64,000 nt of DNA from Streptomyces sp. ML-6. GTDB lineage: Bacteria; Actinomycetota; Actinomycetes; Streptomycetales; Streptomycetaceae. The translations under genes and the position numbers were made by a program. The notes beneath the pieces are model-generated. The model was not told the origin of the DNA. It made no database searches and worked only from the letters and a program-made list of their open reading frames with translations. The stretch is from positions 7,344,501 through 7,408,500 of the forward strand of contig NZ_JAOTIK010000001.1 of NCBI RefSeq assembly GCF_030116705.1. Direction: 5' to 3'. This document shows positions 1 to 8,831 of this stretch, in pieces; positions within the stretch are counted from its first letter, which is position 1; each line of letters begins with the position of its first letter.

Positions 1-1794
1 TTCCTCCAGGACCCGTCCGTGCGCACCCCCGTCTTCGTGCGGTTCTCCACCGTGCAGGGCCCGCGCGGCTCGGCGGACACGGTGCGCGACGTGCGGGGCT
101 TCGCGACGAAGTTCTACACGTCCGAGGGGAATTACGACCTCGTGGGGAACAACTTCCCCGTCTTCTTCATTCAGGACGGCATCAAGTTCCCCGACTTCGT
201 GCACGCCGTGAAGCCCGAACCGCACAACGAGATCCCCACCGGCGCGTCCGCCCACGACACCCTGTGGGACTTCGTCTCCCTCCAGCCCGAGACGCTGCAC
301 ACGATCATGTGGCTGATGTCGGACCGGGCGATTCCGCGCAGCTACCGGATGATGCAGGGATTCGGCGTCCACACCTTCCGTTTCGTGACCGCGGACGGGC
401 GCGGAACCTTCGTGAAGTTCCACTGGAAGCCCAAGCTGGGCGTGCACTCCCTGGTCTGGGACGAGGCCCAGGAAGTCCAGGGCCGCGATCCCGACTTCAA
501 CCGGCGCGACCTCTGGGAGGCCATCGAGGCGGGCCAGTACCCGGAGTGGGAACTGGGCGTCCAGCTCATCCCGGAGGAGGACGAGCACTCCTTCGACTTC
601 GACCTCCTCGACGCGACGAAGATCGTTCCCGAGGAGCTGGTCCGGGTCCGGCCCATCGGCCGGATGGTCCTGGACCGCAACCCCGACAACTTCTTCGCCG
701 AGACGGAACAGGTCGCCTTCCACACCGCCAACGTGGTCCCCGGCATCGACTTCACCAACGACCCGCTGCTCCAGGCGAGGAACTTCTCCTACCTCGACAC
801 CCAGCTGCTGCGGCTGGGCGGCCCCAACTTCGCCCACATCCCGGTCAACCGCCCGGTCGTCGACGTGCGCAACAACCAGCGCGACGGCTTCCACCAGGAG
901 CAGATCCACTCCGGTACGAGCTACACGCCGAACACCCTCGGCGCGGGCTGCCCGGTACTCGCCGACGTGGAGTCCGGGGCCTACCGCCACCTCACCGAAC
1001 GGGTGGACGGCAGCAAGGTCCGTCGCCGCAGCCCCAGTTTCGAGAACCACTACCTGCAAGCGGCCCTGTTCTGGCGCAGCATGGTCGAATGGGAGCGGCA
1101 GCACATCGTCGACGCGTTCCGCTTCGAACTGGGCAAGGTGTCGGCGAAGGACGTCCGGGCGCGTACCGTCGCGCAGTTGGCCCAGGTCTCCACCGATCTC
1201 GCCCGGGCCGTCGCGGAAGGCATCGGGGTGCCCCTGCCGGACCCCACGGACACGCCCACCCCGCCCCCGTCCCCCGCGCTGAGCCTGGAGAGCAACCGGG
1301 GGGACGGTTCGATCCTCTCGCGGCGGATCGCCGTCCTCGTGACGGACGGGATCGAGGAGGAGCAGATCGCCGCGGTCCGGGACCCGCTCACCGCCCGGGG
1401 TGCCGTGGTCGAGCTGCTCGCCCCGATGGACGGCAGGATCGGTACCAGCCGGGGCGGTACGGTCGAGGCAGACCGGGCGCTGCCGACCGTCGCAGCCGTG
1501 CTCTACGACGCCGTGCTGCTGCCCGACGGCGCGCGGTTCACCGATGACCCGGCCCGCCGGTTCGTGCGCAACGCGTACCGGCACGGCAAACCCATCGGTG
1601 GTTACGGCGGGGGCGTGGCCGCTCTGGGCGACCTCCTGCCCACCGCTGTCACGGACCGGTCCGCCGCGACGGGGGGCGAGCCCGTCGAGGTCCTGGGCGT
1701 GGTGACGGCCGCGACCGGTGACCACGCCTTCGGTGAGCTGTTCGCGACGGCGGTCGCCGCCCATCGCCACTGGGACAGGCCGGACCTGACCTGA
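1..1794 (+). CDS. katE: Catalase, large-subunit KatE/HPII type (5' end outside window)
   Basis: Haem catalase that breaks down hydrogen peroxide. The reading frame is open from base 1, so the first 110-130 residues, including the catalytic histidine, lie upstream. Seen here: the [15 protein letters not shown] block, the distal asparagine region [12 protein letters not shown], the [13 protein letters not shown] block, and the proximal haem-ligand motif FSYLDTQ with its tyrosine at bases 790-792. A proline-rich linker at about 1240-1290 leads to a C-terminal DJ-1/PfpI-like flavodoxin-fold domain typical of the large-subunit clade. That domain has [10 protein letters not shown] where PfpI peptidases carry their nucleophilic cysteine, so it should be structural. 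The gene converges on the siderophore formyltransferase and looks unrelated to that cluster, though peroxide defence and iron control are often linked. Confidence 0.95.
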   Translation, partial: FLQDPSVRTPVFVRFSTVQGPRGSADTVRDVRGFATKFYTSEGNYDLVGNNFPVFFIQDGIKFPDFVHAVKPEPHNEIPTGASAHDTLWDFVSLQPETLHTIMWLMSDRAIPRSYRMMQGFGVHTFRFVTADGRGTFVKFHWKPKLGVHSLVWDEAQEVQGRDPDFNRRDLWEAIEAGQYPEWELGVQLIPEEDEHSFDFDLLDATKIVPEELVRVRPIGRMVLDRNPDNFFAETEQVAFHTANVVPGIDFTNDPLLQARNFSYLDTQLLRLGGPNFAHIPVNRPVVDVRNNQRDGFHQEQIHSGTSYTPNTLGAGCPVLADVESGAYRHLTERVDGSKVRRRSPSFENHYLQAALFWRSMVEWERQHIVDAFRFELGKVSAKDVRARTVAQLAQVSTDLARAVAEGIGVPLPDPTDTPTPPPSPALSLESNRGDGSILSRRIAVLVTDGIEEEQIAAVRDPLTARGAVVELLAPMDGRIGTSRGGTVEADRALPTVAAVLYDAVLLPDGARFTDDPARRFVRNAYRHGKPIGGYGGGVAALGDLLPTAVTDRSAATGGEPVEVLGVVTAATGDHAFGELFATAVAAHRHWDRPDLT

Positions 1795-1848
1795 CCTCCG
1801 TGTCCGGGGCTGCGCCTTTCCTCGTGACGGTCCGGCAGGAGGGGAGGG

Positions 1849-2796
1849 TCAGGGGCGGCCGGTCAGGTACCCGCCCATGGAGGTGAAGTACTCCGTCGCG
1901 GGCATTTCGCGGCCGTCCTCGGTCCGCACCCGGGTGATGGCCAGTCCGTGGTTGCGGCCGGTGCGGGCGTCGGCCCCGGCGACGATCACCACGCCGTCGC
2001 CCTCGCGGTAGAAGACGCGGCCGGGCGTACCGCCGTAGCGGTTCTGGGACACGACCGCGGCGAGGACCTCCAGCCGCCTGCCCCGGTGGAAGGTGAAGGC
2101 GCTGGGGTACGGCTCGGACTGGGCCCGCACCAGGCGTTCGAGGTCCTCCGCCGGCCAGTTCCAGTCGATGCGGATGTCCTCGGCGGACCGCTTGTGGAAG
2201 AAGCTCGCCCGCGAGCGGTCCTGCGGGGTGAACTCCGTCCGGCCGGAGGCGATGAGGCCGAGTGCGCCGATGGTGACCGGGGCGATGAGTTCGACGGTCC
2301 GGTGGAAGAGGTCGGTGGCGGTGTCCGTCGGGCCGACCGGGACCGCTTCCTGGCGGACGATGTCACCGGCGTCGAGTTCGTCGTTCATCAGGTGCGCGGT
2401 GACGCCCACCTCGGTCTCGCCGTTGATCAGGGCCCAGATCAGCGGGGAGAAGCCGGCGTACTTCGGCAGCAGCGAGTCGTGGATGTTCAGCGTGCCGTGA
2501 CGGGGGAGGCCGAAGATGTGCGGGGGGATCCACGTCCGCCAGTTGTTGGCCACGATGATGTCCGGATCCGCCTCCTTGAGGCGTTCGAACAGCTCGTCGT
2601 CGTCGGGACGGTTGCGGATCAGCACCGGGACGCCGTGCTCCTCGGCGAGGTCGGCGACGGAGTCGCTCCAGATCTTCTCGTACGCGTGATCGCTCCGGGG
2701 ATGCGTCACCACCAGCACCACGTCGTGCTCGGAGTCCAGAAGGGCTCGCAGGGTGCGGTGCCCCCAGGTCTGGTAACCGAACATGACGACTCGCAT
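1849..2796 (-). CDS. cchA: CchA, N5-hydroxyornithine formyltransferase (coelichelin)
   Basis: Formyl transferase of the methionyl-tRNA formyltransferase fold, 315 residues. It is expected to move a formyl group from formyl-tetrahydrofolate to N5-hydroxy-ornithine, giving the building block activated by CchH module 1. The catalytic triad of the family is visible: Asn104 and His106 in LNIHDSLLP, and the aspartate of LDAGDI at about 145. The ATG at 2796 is preceded by GAGGAGG. It is transcribed leftward from the promoter region shared with cchB, which holds two iron boxes, so it should be made under iron starvation. Position and product agree with cchA of the S. coelicolor cluster. Confidence 0.93.
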   Translation of the reverse strand: MRVVMFGYQTWGHRTLRALLDSEHDVVLVVTHPRSDHAYEKIWSDSVADLAEEHGVPVLIRNRPDDDELFERLKEADPDIIVANNWRTWIPPHIFGLPRHGTLNIHDSLLPKYAGFSPLIWALINGETEVGVTAHLMNDELDAGDIVRQEAVPVGPTDTATDLFHRTVELIAPVTIGALGLIASGRTEFTPQDRSRASFFHKRSAEDIRIDWNWPAEDLERLVRAQSEPYPSAFTFHRGRRLEVLAAVVSQNRYGGTPGRVFYREGDGVVIVAGADARTGRNHGLAITRVRTEDGREMPATEYFTSMGGYLTGRP

Positions 2797-2831
2797 GGGT
2801 TCCTCCTCGGTCAGGGGCAGACCGAAGAAAG

Positions 2832-2850
2832 TAAAGCGAGGCTTACCTTA
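2832..2850. promoter_or_regulatory. Iron box (DmdR/IdeR-type), cchA side
   Basis: The 19-bp site taaagcgaggcttacctta resembles the actinomycete iron-repressor consensus TTAGGTTAGGCTAACCTAA at about 13 of 19 positions. It lies 36 bp upstream of the cchA start, where a bound repressor would block that promoter. It is the weakest of the four sites in the cluster. Confidence 0.65.
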
Positions 2851-2936
2851 GTTGGCAACAGGGCTATTTTGAGCCGGAGTTGATGATGAATCGGTGAGTG
2901 ATCGTCCCGTCGGGCCCATCGACAGGGTTGTGCAAT

Positions 2937-2955
2937 TAGCTTAGGCTCACCTAAG
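2937..2955. promoter_or_regulatory. Iron box (DmdR/IdeR-type), cchB side
   Basis: The site tagcttaggctcacctaag contains the core TTAGGCTNACCTAA of actinomycete iron-repressor operators. It lies about 90 bp upstream of the cchB ATG in the divergent cchA/cchB promoter region and is a good match, so repression by iron of cchBCDE is expected. Confidence 0.8.
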
Positions 2956-3041
2956 TTCAAAGGGGCCGCTCCGTCGGCGTGCCCGTCTCCCGCACCTTCC
3001 TCCATGCCGGACAGACGGCTTTCCCGAGCGATGGGAGTGAC

Positions 3042-4415
3042 ATGTCACAGGCTCTTCCCGACGACGCACCACCGGTCCACGACCTCATCGGCATCGGCTT
3101 CGGACCCTCCAACGTGGCCATGGCGATCGCGCTCGGCGAGCACAACACACGCGTCGGCGGGCGGGAGCCGGTCACCGCCCACTTCTTCGAGCGCCAGCCG
3201 GGCTTCGGCTGGCACCGCGGCATGCTGATCGAGGACGCCACCATGCAGGTGTCCTTCCTCAAGGACCTGGTGACGCTGCGGAACCCGGCCAGCGAGTTCA
3301 GCTTCCTCTGCTATCTGCGGAGCAAGGGCCGGCTGATCGACTTCATCAACCACAAGAACCTCTTCCCGCTGCGGGTGGAGTTCCACGACTACTTCGAGTG
3401 GGCCGCGGCCAAGGTCGACGACATGGTCTCCTACGGCCGGGAGGTCGTCGCCGTCACGCCCCTCGTCCACGACGGCGTCGTGGAACACCTGGACGTGACC
3501 GTCCGCTCGGAGGAGGGGCTCGAGGTCCACCGGGCCCGCAACCTCGTCATCGGCACCGGGCTGCGCCCCTTCGTGCCGGAGGGCGTGGAGCGCGGTGACC
3601 GCATCTGGCACAACTCCGACCTCCTGCGGAAGATCGACGCGCTGGAGGGCACGTCGCCCTCGCGGTTCGTCGTCGTGGGTGCCGGGCAGAGCGCCGCCGA
3701 GAACGTCGCCCACCTGCACCGCTGCTTCCCCCGGGCCGAGGTCTGCGCGGTCTTCTCCCGCTACGGGTACAGCCCCGCCGACGACAGTGCCTTCGCCAAC
3801 CGGATCTTCGACCCGGACGCCGTCGACGACTACTTCGCCGCCCCCGAGAGCGTCAAGAAACAGCTGATGGCCTATCACGGGAACACCAACTACTCCGTGG
3901 TGGACATCGATCTGATCGACGACCTGTACCGGCGGGTGTACCAGGAGAAGGTCCTCGGCACCGAACGGCTGCGCTTCCTCAACGTGTCCCGGGTCACCGG
4001 CGTCGAGGAGCGGCCCGACGGCGTCCGCACCACCGTGAAGTCCCTCGTCACGGGCGAGGAGACGCACCTGGACGCCGATGTCGTGGTGTTCGCCACCGGC
4101 TACCGTCCCGCCGACCCCCTCGGCCTCCTCGGCGAGATCGCCGACCGCTGCCTGCGCGACGAGGAGGGACGCGTCCGCGTCGAGCGCGACTACCGCATCG
4201 CGACGGAACCCGATCTGCGCTGCGGGATCTATCTGCAGGGCGGCACGGAGCACACGCACGGCATCACGACGTCCCTGCTGTCCAACACCGCGATACGGGT
4301 CGGCGAGATCCTGGACTCGCTGCTCGACCGGGGCGTCAAGTCCGCCTCCGACGAGGCCCGGCCGGTCGCCGGGGGCGCCGGCCCCGCCGCCCGCCAGGGC
4401 GTGTTCCGGAATTAG
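3042..4415 (+). CDS. cchB: CchB, L-ornithine N5-monooxygenase
   Basis: FAD- and NADPH-dependent N-hydroxylase of the SidA/PvdA/IucD family, 457 residues, making N5-hydroxy-L-ornithine, the hydroxamate precursor of the siderophore. Motifs: FAD site GIGFGPSN at residues 17-24, NADPH site GAGQS at 213-217, and the family motif ATGY at 351-354. The ATG at 3042 follows GGGAG at a proper distance. The frame stays open to a GTG at 2979, which would place the start nearer the iron box and looks less likely. First gene of a rightward run cchB-C-D-E. Confidence 0.95.
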   Translation: MSQALPDDAPPVHDLIGIGFGPSNVAMAIALGEHNTRVGGREPVTAHFFERQPGFGWHRGMLIEDATMQVSFLKDLVTLRNPASEFSFLCYLRSKGRLIDFINHKNLFPLRVEFHDYFEWAAAKVDDMVSYGREVVAVTPLVHDGVVEHLDVTVRSEEGLEVHRARNLVIGTGLRPFVPEGVERGDRIWHNSDLLRKIDALEGTSPSRFVVVGAGQSAAENVAHLHRCFPRAEVCAVFSRYGYSPADDSAFANRIFDPDAVDDYFAAPESVKKQLMAYHGNTNYSVVDIDLIDDLYRRVYQEKVLGTERLRFLNVSRVTGVEERPDGVRTTVKSLVTGEETHLDADVVVFATGYRPADPLGLLGEIADRCLRDEEGRVRVERDYRIATEPDLRCGIYLQGGTEHTHGITTSLLSNTAIRVGEILDSLLDRGVKSASDEARPVAGGAGPAARQGVFRN

Positions 4416-4453
4416 CGCCCCCACTTCTCCCGTACCACCGGCGGATCGAAGGA

Positions 4454-5527
4454 ATGACGTACATCGACATGCGCACCACTGCGGTTGAGCGCCCGACGCC
4501 CGAGGGCCCGAGGGAGGTCCGCCGACGGCGGGCCGTGGGACTGGTGGTGCTCGGGGCGGCCCTCGTCCTCGCGGCGGCGGTGTCGTTGGCCGTCGGCGCC
4601 CGGGCGCTGAGCCCCGCCGAGGTCTGGCACGGGCTGTCCGTGTCCCCCGGCTCCGACCGGCGGCTCACCGAGATCGGGCTCATCGTGCAGACCGTGCGGG
4701 TGCCCCGGACGGTGCTCGCGGTCGTGGCGGGCCTCGCGCTGGGCATCGGCGGGGCGCTGATCCAGGGGTACACGCGCAACCCCATCGCCGACACGGGCTT
4801 GTTGGGGGTGAACGCCGGCGCCTCGTTCGCGGTGGTGTCGGCGATCGCCGTCCTCGGCCTCACCAACCCGTTCCAGTACGTCTGGTTCGCCTTCGCGGGG
4901 GCGGCGGTCGCCGGGGTCGTCGTCTTCGGCCTGGCGAGCATCGGCCGGGGCGCGGGCAACCCGTTGACGCTCGCCCTGGCCGGGCAGGGGATCACGGTGT
5001 TCCTCGTGGCGATGACCACGGCGGTCACGCTGTCCGACCAGAAGTCGCTGAACGCGCTGAGGTTCTGGAACGCGGGCTCCGTGGCCGGTGTCGGATTCGA
5101 CGTCATCCGGCCGGTGACCGTCTTCGTGGCGGTCGGGACGGTACTGGCGCTGATCACCCTGCCCGCCCTCAACCTGCTCAACCTGGGCGACGACGTGGCG
5201 CGGGGGCTGGGCGTGAACATCGCACTGAGCCGGACCGTCGGCATCATCGCCGTCACCCTGCTGGCGGGCGCGGCCACGGCGGCGTGCGGCCCCATCGCGT
5301 TCCTCGGACTCATGGTGGCCCACGTGGCCCGGTACCTGACCGGCCCGGACTACCGCTGGCTGGTGCCGTACGCGGGTCTGCTCGGCTCCGTCGTCCTGCT
5401 GGTCTGCGACATCGTGGGGCGCATGGTGGTGCGGCCGGGGGAGTTGGACGCGGGGGTCGTGGTCGCCCTGCTGGGCGCCCCGTTCTTCGCGGCCCTGGTG
5501 TGGCGCGGAAAGTTCAGGAACACATGA
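4454..5527 (+). CDS. cchC: CchC, ferric-siderophore ABC importer permease
   Basis: FecCD/BtuC-type membrane permease, 357 residues, with about nine to ten hydrophobic segments and the family blocks VPRTVLAVVAGLALGIGGALIQG..NPIADTGLLGVNAG near residues 80-120 and GPIAFLGLMVAHVARYL near 280. It should pair with CchD to carry the ferric siderophore across the membrane. The start is uncertain. The ATG at 4454 has GAAGGA almost touching it, and an in-frame ATG at 4469 has the same sequence about 15 bases away. The stop overlaps the next start as ATGA. Confidence 0.9.
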   Translation: MTYIDMRTTAVERPTPEGPREVRRRRAVGLVVLGAALVLAAAVSLAVGARALSPAEVWHGLSVSPGSDRRLTEIGLIVQTVRVPRTVLAVVAGLALGIGGALIQGYTRNPIADTGLLGVNAGASFAVVSAIAVLGLTNPFQYVWFAFAGAAVAGVVVFGLASIGRGAGNPLTLALAGQGITVFLVAMTTAVTLSDQKSLNALRFWNAGSVAGVGFDVIRPVTVFVAVGTVLALITLPALNLLNLGDDVARGLGVNIALSRTVGIIAVTLLAGAATAACGPIAFLGLMVAHVARYLTGPDYRWLVPYAGLLGSVVLLVCDIVGRMVVRPGELDAGVVVALLGAPFFAALVWRGKFRNT

Positions 5528-6663
5528 ACGGGGCGGATGTGAAACCGAGCGGGGCGGACGCGGGCCCGAACGGGGTGAAGGCGGACCCGAGCGGGGCGCA
5601 CGCGGGACCGGCGGTGGCGCCGGGGGTACGGATCGGTGCGGTGTCGTTCGTGTGGCGGCCCCGGCTCGTCCTGGTCACGGTGCTGTTGGCGGCGGCGGCC
5701 TTCCTGGTGTTCTGCCTCTCCATCGGTGTCGGGGACTTCCCCGTCGCCCTGCCCCGGGTGATCGCCACGATCCTCGGCCGGGGCGAACGGGTCGACGAGT
5801 TCGTGATCATGGACTTGCGGATGCCGCGCGCGCTGGCCGGCCTGGTCGTGGGGATCGCGCTGGGGATGTCCGGGGCGATCACGCAGTCCGTCGCGCGCAA
5901 TCCGCTCGCCAGCCCGGACGTCCTGGGCATCACCGGGGGCGCGAGCGCGGTCGCGGTGTTCCTGGTGACCGTCTCGGGCGGCGCCGCCGCGGCGGTCACC
6001 GGTGCGGTGGGCCTGTCCGCGGCGGCGCTCGCGGGCGGTCTCGGCACCGGGCTGCTGGTGTACTTCCTGGCGTGGCGGCGCGGGATCGACGGCTTCCGGC
6101 TCATCCTCATCGGCATCGCGGTGAGCGCCGTGGCGCAGGCGATCACGACCTGGCTGCTGGTCTCGGCCGACATCAGGGACGTGGCCAGGGCCCAGGCGTG
6201 GCTGGTGGGTTCGCTGGACAGCCGGTCGTGGGACGAGGTCCGGGTGGCGTTCTGGTGCGCGCTCGTCCTCGTGGCCGTCGTCGCCGGTGCCGCGTTCCAG
6301 TTCGGGCCGATGCACCTGGGCGACGAGATCGCCGCCGGGCTGGGCGTCCGGTACACGCGGGTGCGGGCGGTCCTGCTGCTGTGCGCGGTGCTGCTGGCCG
6401 CCGTGGCGGTGAGCGCGGCGGGTCCGGTTCCGTTCGTCGCGCTGGTGGCGCCGCAGGTGGCGATGCGGCTGGCGGGGTTCCCGACGCCCCCGCTGGTGGC
6501 CTCCGGGCTGATGGGGGCGTTGTTGCTGATCGGCGCGGACCTGGTGGCGCGCACGGCGCTGCCGATCACCCTGCCGGTCGGTGTGGTCACCGCCGCGATC
6601 GGTGGTCCGTTCCTGGTCTGGCTGCTGGTGCGGGCGAATCTGAGGCGGGCGGCACATGCGTAG
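5524..6663 (+). CDS. cchD: CchD, ferric-siderophore ABC importer permease
   Basis: Second FecCD-type permease, 379 residues, partner of CchC. Family blocks are RMPRALAGLVVGIALGMSGAI..NPLASPDVLGITGGAS and GPVPFVALVAPQVA. The ATG at 5524 overlaps the cchC stop (ATGA), implying coupled translation. The first 35 residues before the membrane domain are unusual: a low-complexity stretch of near repeats (SGAD, NGVKAD, SGAHAG), probably a recently expanded cytoplasmic tail. The C terminus overlaps the open frame upstream of cchE. Confidence 0.93.
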   Translation: MNGADVKPSGADAGPNGVKADPSGAHAGPAVAPGVRIGAVSFVWRPRLVLVTVLLAAAAFLVFCLSIGVGDFPVALPRVIATILGRGERVDEFVIMDLRMPRALAGLVVGIALGMSGAITQSVARNPLASPDVLGITGGASAVAVFLVTVSGGAAAAVTGAVGLSAAALAGGLGTGLLVYFLAWRRGIDGFRLILIGIAVSAVAQAITTWLLVSADIRDVARAQAWLVGSLDSRSWDEVRVAFWCALVLVAVVAGAAFQFGPMHLGDEIAAGLGVRYTRVRAVLLLCAVLLAAVAVSAAGPVPFVALVAPQVAMRLAGFPTPPLVASGLMGALLLIGADLVARTALPITLPVGVVTAAIGGPFLVWLLVRANLRRAAHA

Positions 6664-6688
6664 GAAAGAACTCGGAGGAGGGAGACCC

Positions 6689-7588
6689 GTGGCCACTCAG
6701 TTCATCACCGGGACCGAGGCAGAGGCAGAGGCAGAGGCCGGGGGCGGGGGCGCGTCGCGGCTGGCGGCCAGCGGCGTCACGGTCGGGTACGGCGGCCGGG
6801 TGGTCATCGACGGCCTCGACGTGGCGATCCCGCCCGGAGTGATCACCACGATCATCGGCCCCAACGGCTGCGGGAAATCCACCCTGTTGCGCACCCTGGC
6901 GCGGCTGCTCAGACCGAGCGCGGGGACGGTCGTGCTGGACGGCGAGGACATCGCCGGGCTCAGGACCAGGGACGTGGCGAAGAAGCTCGGACTGCTGCCG
7001 CAGGCGCCCGTCGCGCCGGAGGGGCTGACGGTGGCCGACCTGGTCGCCAGGGGACGCCATCCGCACCAGAGCTGGCTGCGGCAGTGGTCGTCGGACGACG
7101 CCGGCGTCGTGGAACGCGCGCTGGCCATGACCGGGGTGGCCGAACTGGCCGGCCGTCCGGTGGACTCGCTCTCCGGCGGCCAGCGCCAGCGCGTCTGGAT
7201 CTCGATGGCCCTGGCCCAGGGCACCGACCTGCTGCTGCTGGACGAGCCGACCACCTATCTGGACCTGGCGCACGCCGTCGACGTGCTCGACCTGGTGGAC
7301 GACCTGCACGAGGCGGGGCGCACCGTGGTCATGGTGCTGCACGACCTCAATCTGGCCGCGCGCTACAGCGACCACCTCGTCGTGATGCGGGCGGGATCGA
7401 TCCTGGCGCAGGGACACCCGCGCGAGGTGATCACCGCCGAGTTGCTGCGCGAGGCGTTCGGGCTGCGCGCCGAGGTGATCGACGACCCGGTGGGCGGCCG
7501 CCCGCTCGTCGTACCGATCGGCCGCGCCCACGTCCGGCCCGGCAGGCAGGTCCTCGCAGGACGCGGCGACGAACCGCCGAGCCGGTGA
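6689..7588 (+). CDS. cchE: CchE, ferric-siderophore ABC importer ATPase
   Basis: FecE/FepC-type ATPase, 299 residues, energising the CchCDF importer. It has Walker A GPNGCGKST, signature LSGGQRQRV, Walker B LLLLDEPTTYLD and switch histidine VLHDLN. The GTG at 6689 was chosen because GGAGGAGGGA sits five to six bases upstream. The frame also has an ATG at 6656 inside cchD with no such site. A tract of four GAGGCA/C hexamers (6716-6739) encodes EAEAEAEA just after the start. Last gene of the cchB-E run. Confidence 0.93.
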   Translation: MATQFITGTEAEAEAEAGGGGASRLAASGVTVGYGGRVVIDGLDVAIPPGVITTIIGPNGCGKSTLLRTLARLLRPSAGTVVLDGEDIAGLRTRDVAKKLGLLPQAPVAPEGLTVADLVARGRHPHQSWLRQWSSDDAGVVERALAMTGVAELAGRPVDSLSGGQRQRVWISMALAQGTDLLLLDEPTTYLDLAHAVDVLDLVDDLHEAGRTVVMVLHDLNLAARYSDHLVVMRAGSILAQGHPREVITAELLREAFGLRAEVIDDPVGGRPLVVPIGRAHVRPGRQVLAGRGDEPPSR

Positions 7589-7642
7589 GATCTGATGAAT
7601 ATGTGACTTCAACTCGGTTGGAAACAAAGGCGAGTTGGGAAG

Positions 7643-7661
7643 TTAGGATAGGCTGACCTCA
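7643..7661. promoter_or_regulatory. Iron box (DmdR/IdeR-type) upstream of cchF
   Basis: The site ttaggataggctgacctca matches TTAGGTTAGGCTAACCTAA at about 16 of 19 positions. It lies 71 bp before the cchF start in the 143-bp gap after cchE, so cchF-G-H-I appears to have its own iron-controlled promoter. Confidence 0.8.
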
Positions 7662-7731
7662 CCCATTCGGACCTGGGTTTGACCGCCCTTGTACGGGGCG
7701 CGGTGGACAGCCCGAGAGCAAGGGGTTTTGG

Positions 7732-8787
7732 ATGCTTCTCCATCGAACGGGGCCCGTGGGGCCATGGCGGCGGACGGCGGCGGTCCTGTCCGCCGCGATC
7801 CTCGGTCTCGGCCTCCTCACGGGGTGCGGGTCCGGCTCGGCGGACAAGGAGGGCGACGACGCCCCGGCCGCCGCCGGCGGCACGTTCCCGGTCACCGTGG
7901 AGCACGCCTTCGGATCCACGGAGATCACCGAGGCCCCTCGGCGGATCGTCTCCGTGGGCTACACGGACGACCAGGCGATCCTGGCGCTCGGCAGCAAGCC
8001 GGTCGGCATGGTCGACCAGTACCCCAACCCGGCGGGCCGGTCCCCCGACATCAACACCCAGTGGCCCTGGGTGAAGGACAAGTGGGGCGACACCCGCCCC
8101 GAGGTCGTCATGAAGAACGGCGACCAGGGCCCCAACTACGAGAAGATCGCCTCCCTGCGGCCGGACCTGATCATCGCGGTCTACTCCGAGATCGACGAGG
8201 CCGCCTACGAGAAGCTCTCCAGGATCGCCCCCACGGTGGGCCGCACCAAGGGCGAGAAGGAACCCTTCAGTGCCCCGTGGCAGGACAACGCGGTGCACAT
8301 CGCCAAGGCGCTCGGCAAGGAGGACGAGGGCACCGAACTGGTGCGGGGCATCCAGGACAAGCTCGACGCGGCCAGGAAGGCGCACCCGGAGTTCAAGGGC
8401 CGGACCGCCGTCGCCCTGTCCTGGTACAAGGACTCGCTCGCCCCGTTCACCTCCACCGACGTGCGCGGACGACTGGTGACGGGCATCGGCTTCACCTACC
8501 GGCCCGGGATCGACGAGGTCGCGGACGGCAAGTTCTTCACCGTGCTGTCCCCCGAGCGCGTCGACCTGGTCGACGCCGATCGCATCTTCGTCATCAACGA
8601 CGAGGCGGACACGGCGGCGTTGAAGAAGTTCGAACTGTTCACCAACCTGCCCGCCGTCAGGAATGGCAAGGTGTCCTACCTGCTGGACAGCGAGGGACCG
8701 GCGGTCGGCGCGGCCATGTCCCAGGGCACCCTGCTGTCCCTGCCGTACGCGATCGACGAACTCGTCGCATCGGCCGGCCGGGGATGA
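7732..8787 (+). CDS. cchF: CchF, siderophore-binding lipoprotein
   Basis: Periplasmic-binding-protein-type lipoprotein of the FepB/FhuD class, 351 residues, expected to catch the ferric siderophore outside the membrane and hand it to CchCDE. The signal sequence (about residues 1-32) ends in lipobox LLTGC. The body shows the TroA-like fold hallmarks APRRIVSVGYTDDQAILALG and RPDLIIAVYSEI. The ATG at 7732 has AAGGGG about seven bases upstream. The stop overlaps an ATG of a 15-codon frame (8784-8831) that in turn overlaps the cchG start. Confidence 0.93.
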   Translation: MLLHRTGPVGPWRRTAAVLSAAILGLGLLTGCGSGSADKEGDDAPAAAGGTFPVTVEHAFGSTEITEAPRRIVSVGYTDDQAILALGSKPVGMVDQYPNPAGRSPDINTQWPWVKDKWGDTRPEVVMKNGDQGPNYEKIASLRPDLIIAVYSEIDEAAYEKLSRIAPTVGRTKGEKEPFSAPWQDNAVHIAKALGKEDEGTELVRGIQDKLDAARKAHPEFKGRTAVALSWYKDSLAPFTSTDVRGRLVTGIGFTYRPGIDEVADGKFFTVLSPERVDLVDADRIFVINDEADTAALKKFELFTNLPAVRNGKVSYLLDSEGPAVGAAMSQGTLLSLPYAIDELVASAGRG

Positions 8788-8831
8788 CGCACGAACCGCC
8801 GCGCCCCCGTCCGGGTCCGGTCGCCGCGTGA
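8784..8831 (+). other. Candidate 15-codon coupling ORF between cchF and cchG
   Basis: A small frame encoding [15 protein letters not shown] starts with an ATG overlapping the cchF stop (ATGA) and ends with a TGA overlapping the cchG GTG (GTGA). The geometry would let ribosomes pass from cchF to cchG by re-initiation. No homologue is known to me, and it may be chance. Confidence 0.3.

Noticed and set aside
1792..1851. Hairpin between katE and cchA
   Set aside because: Only an imperfect 9-10 bp pairing with a bulge and a loop of about 40 nt; too weak to call a terminator.
2979..3041. Upstream GTG start of cchB
   Set aside because: The ATG at 3042 has a proper ribosome site and the FAD motif follows at the usual distance.
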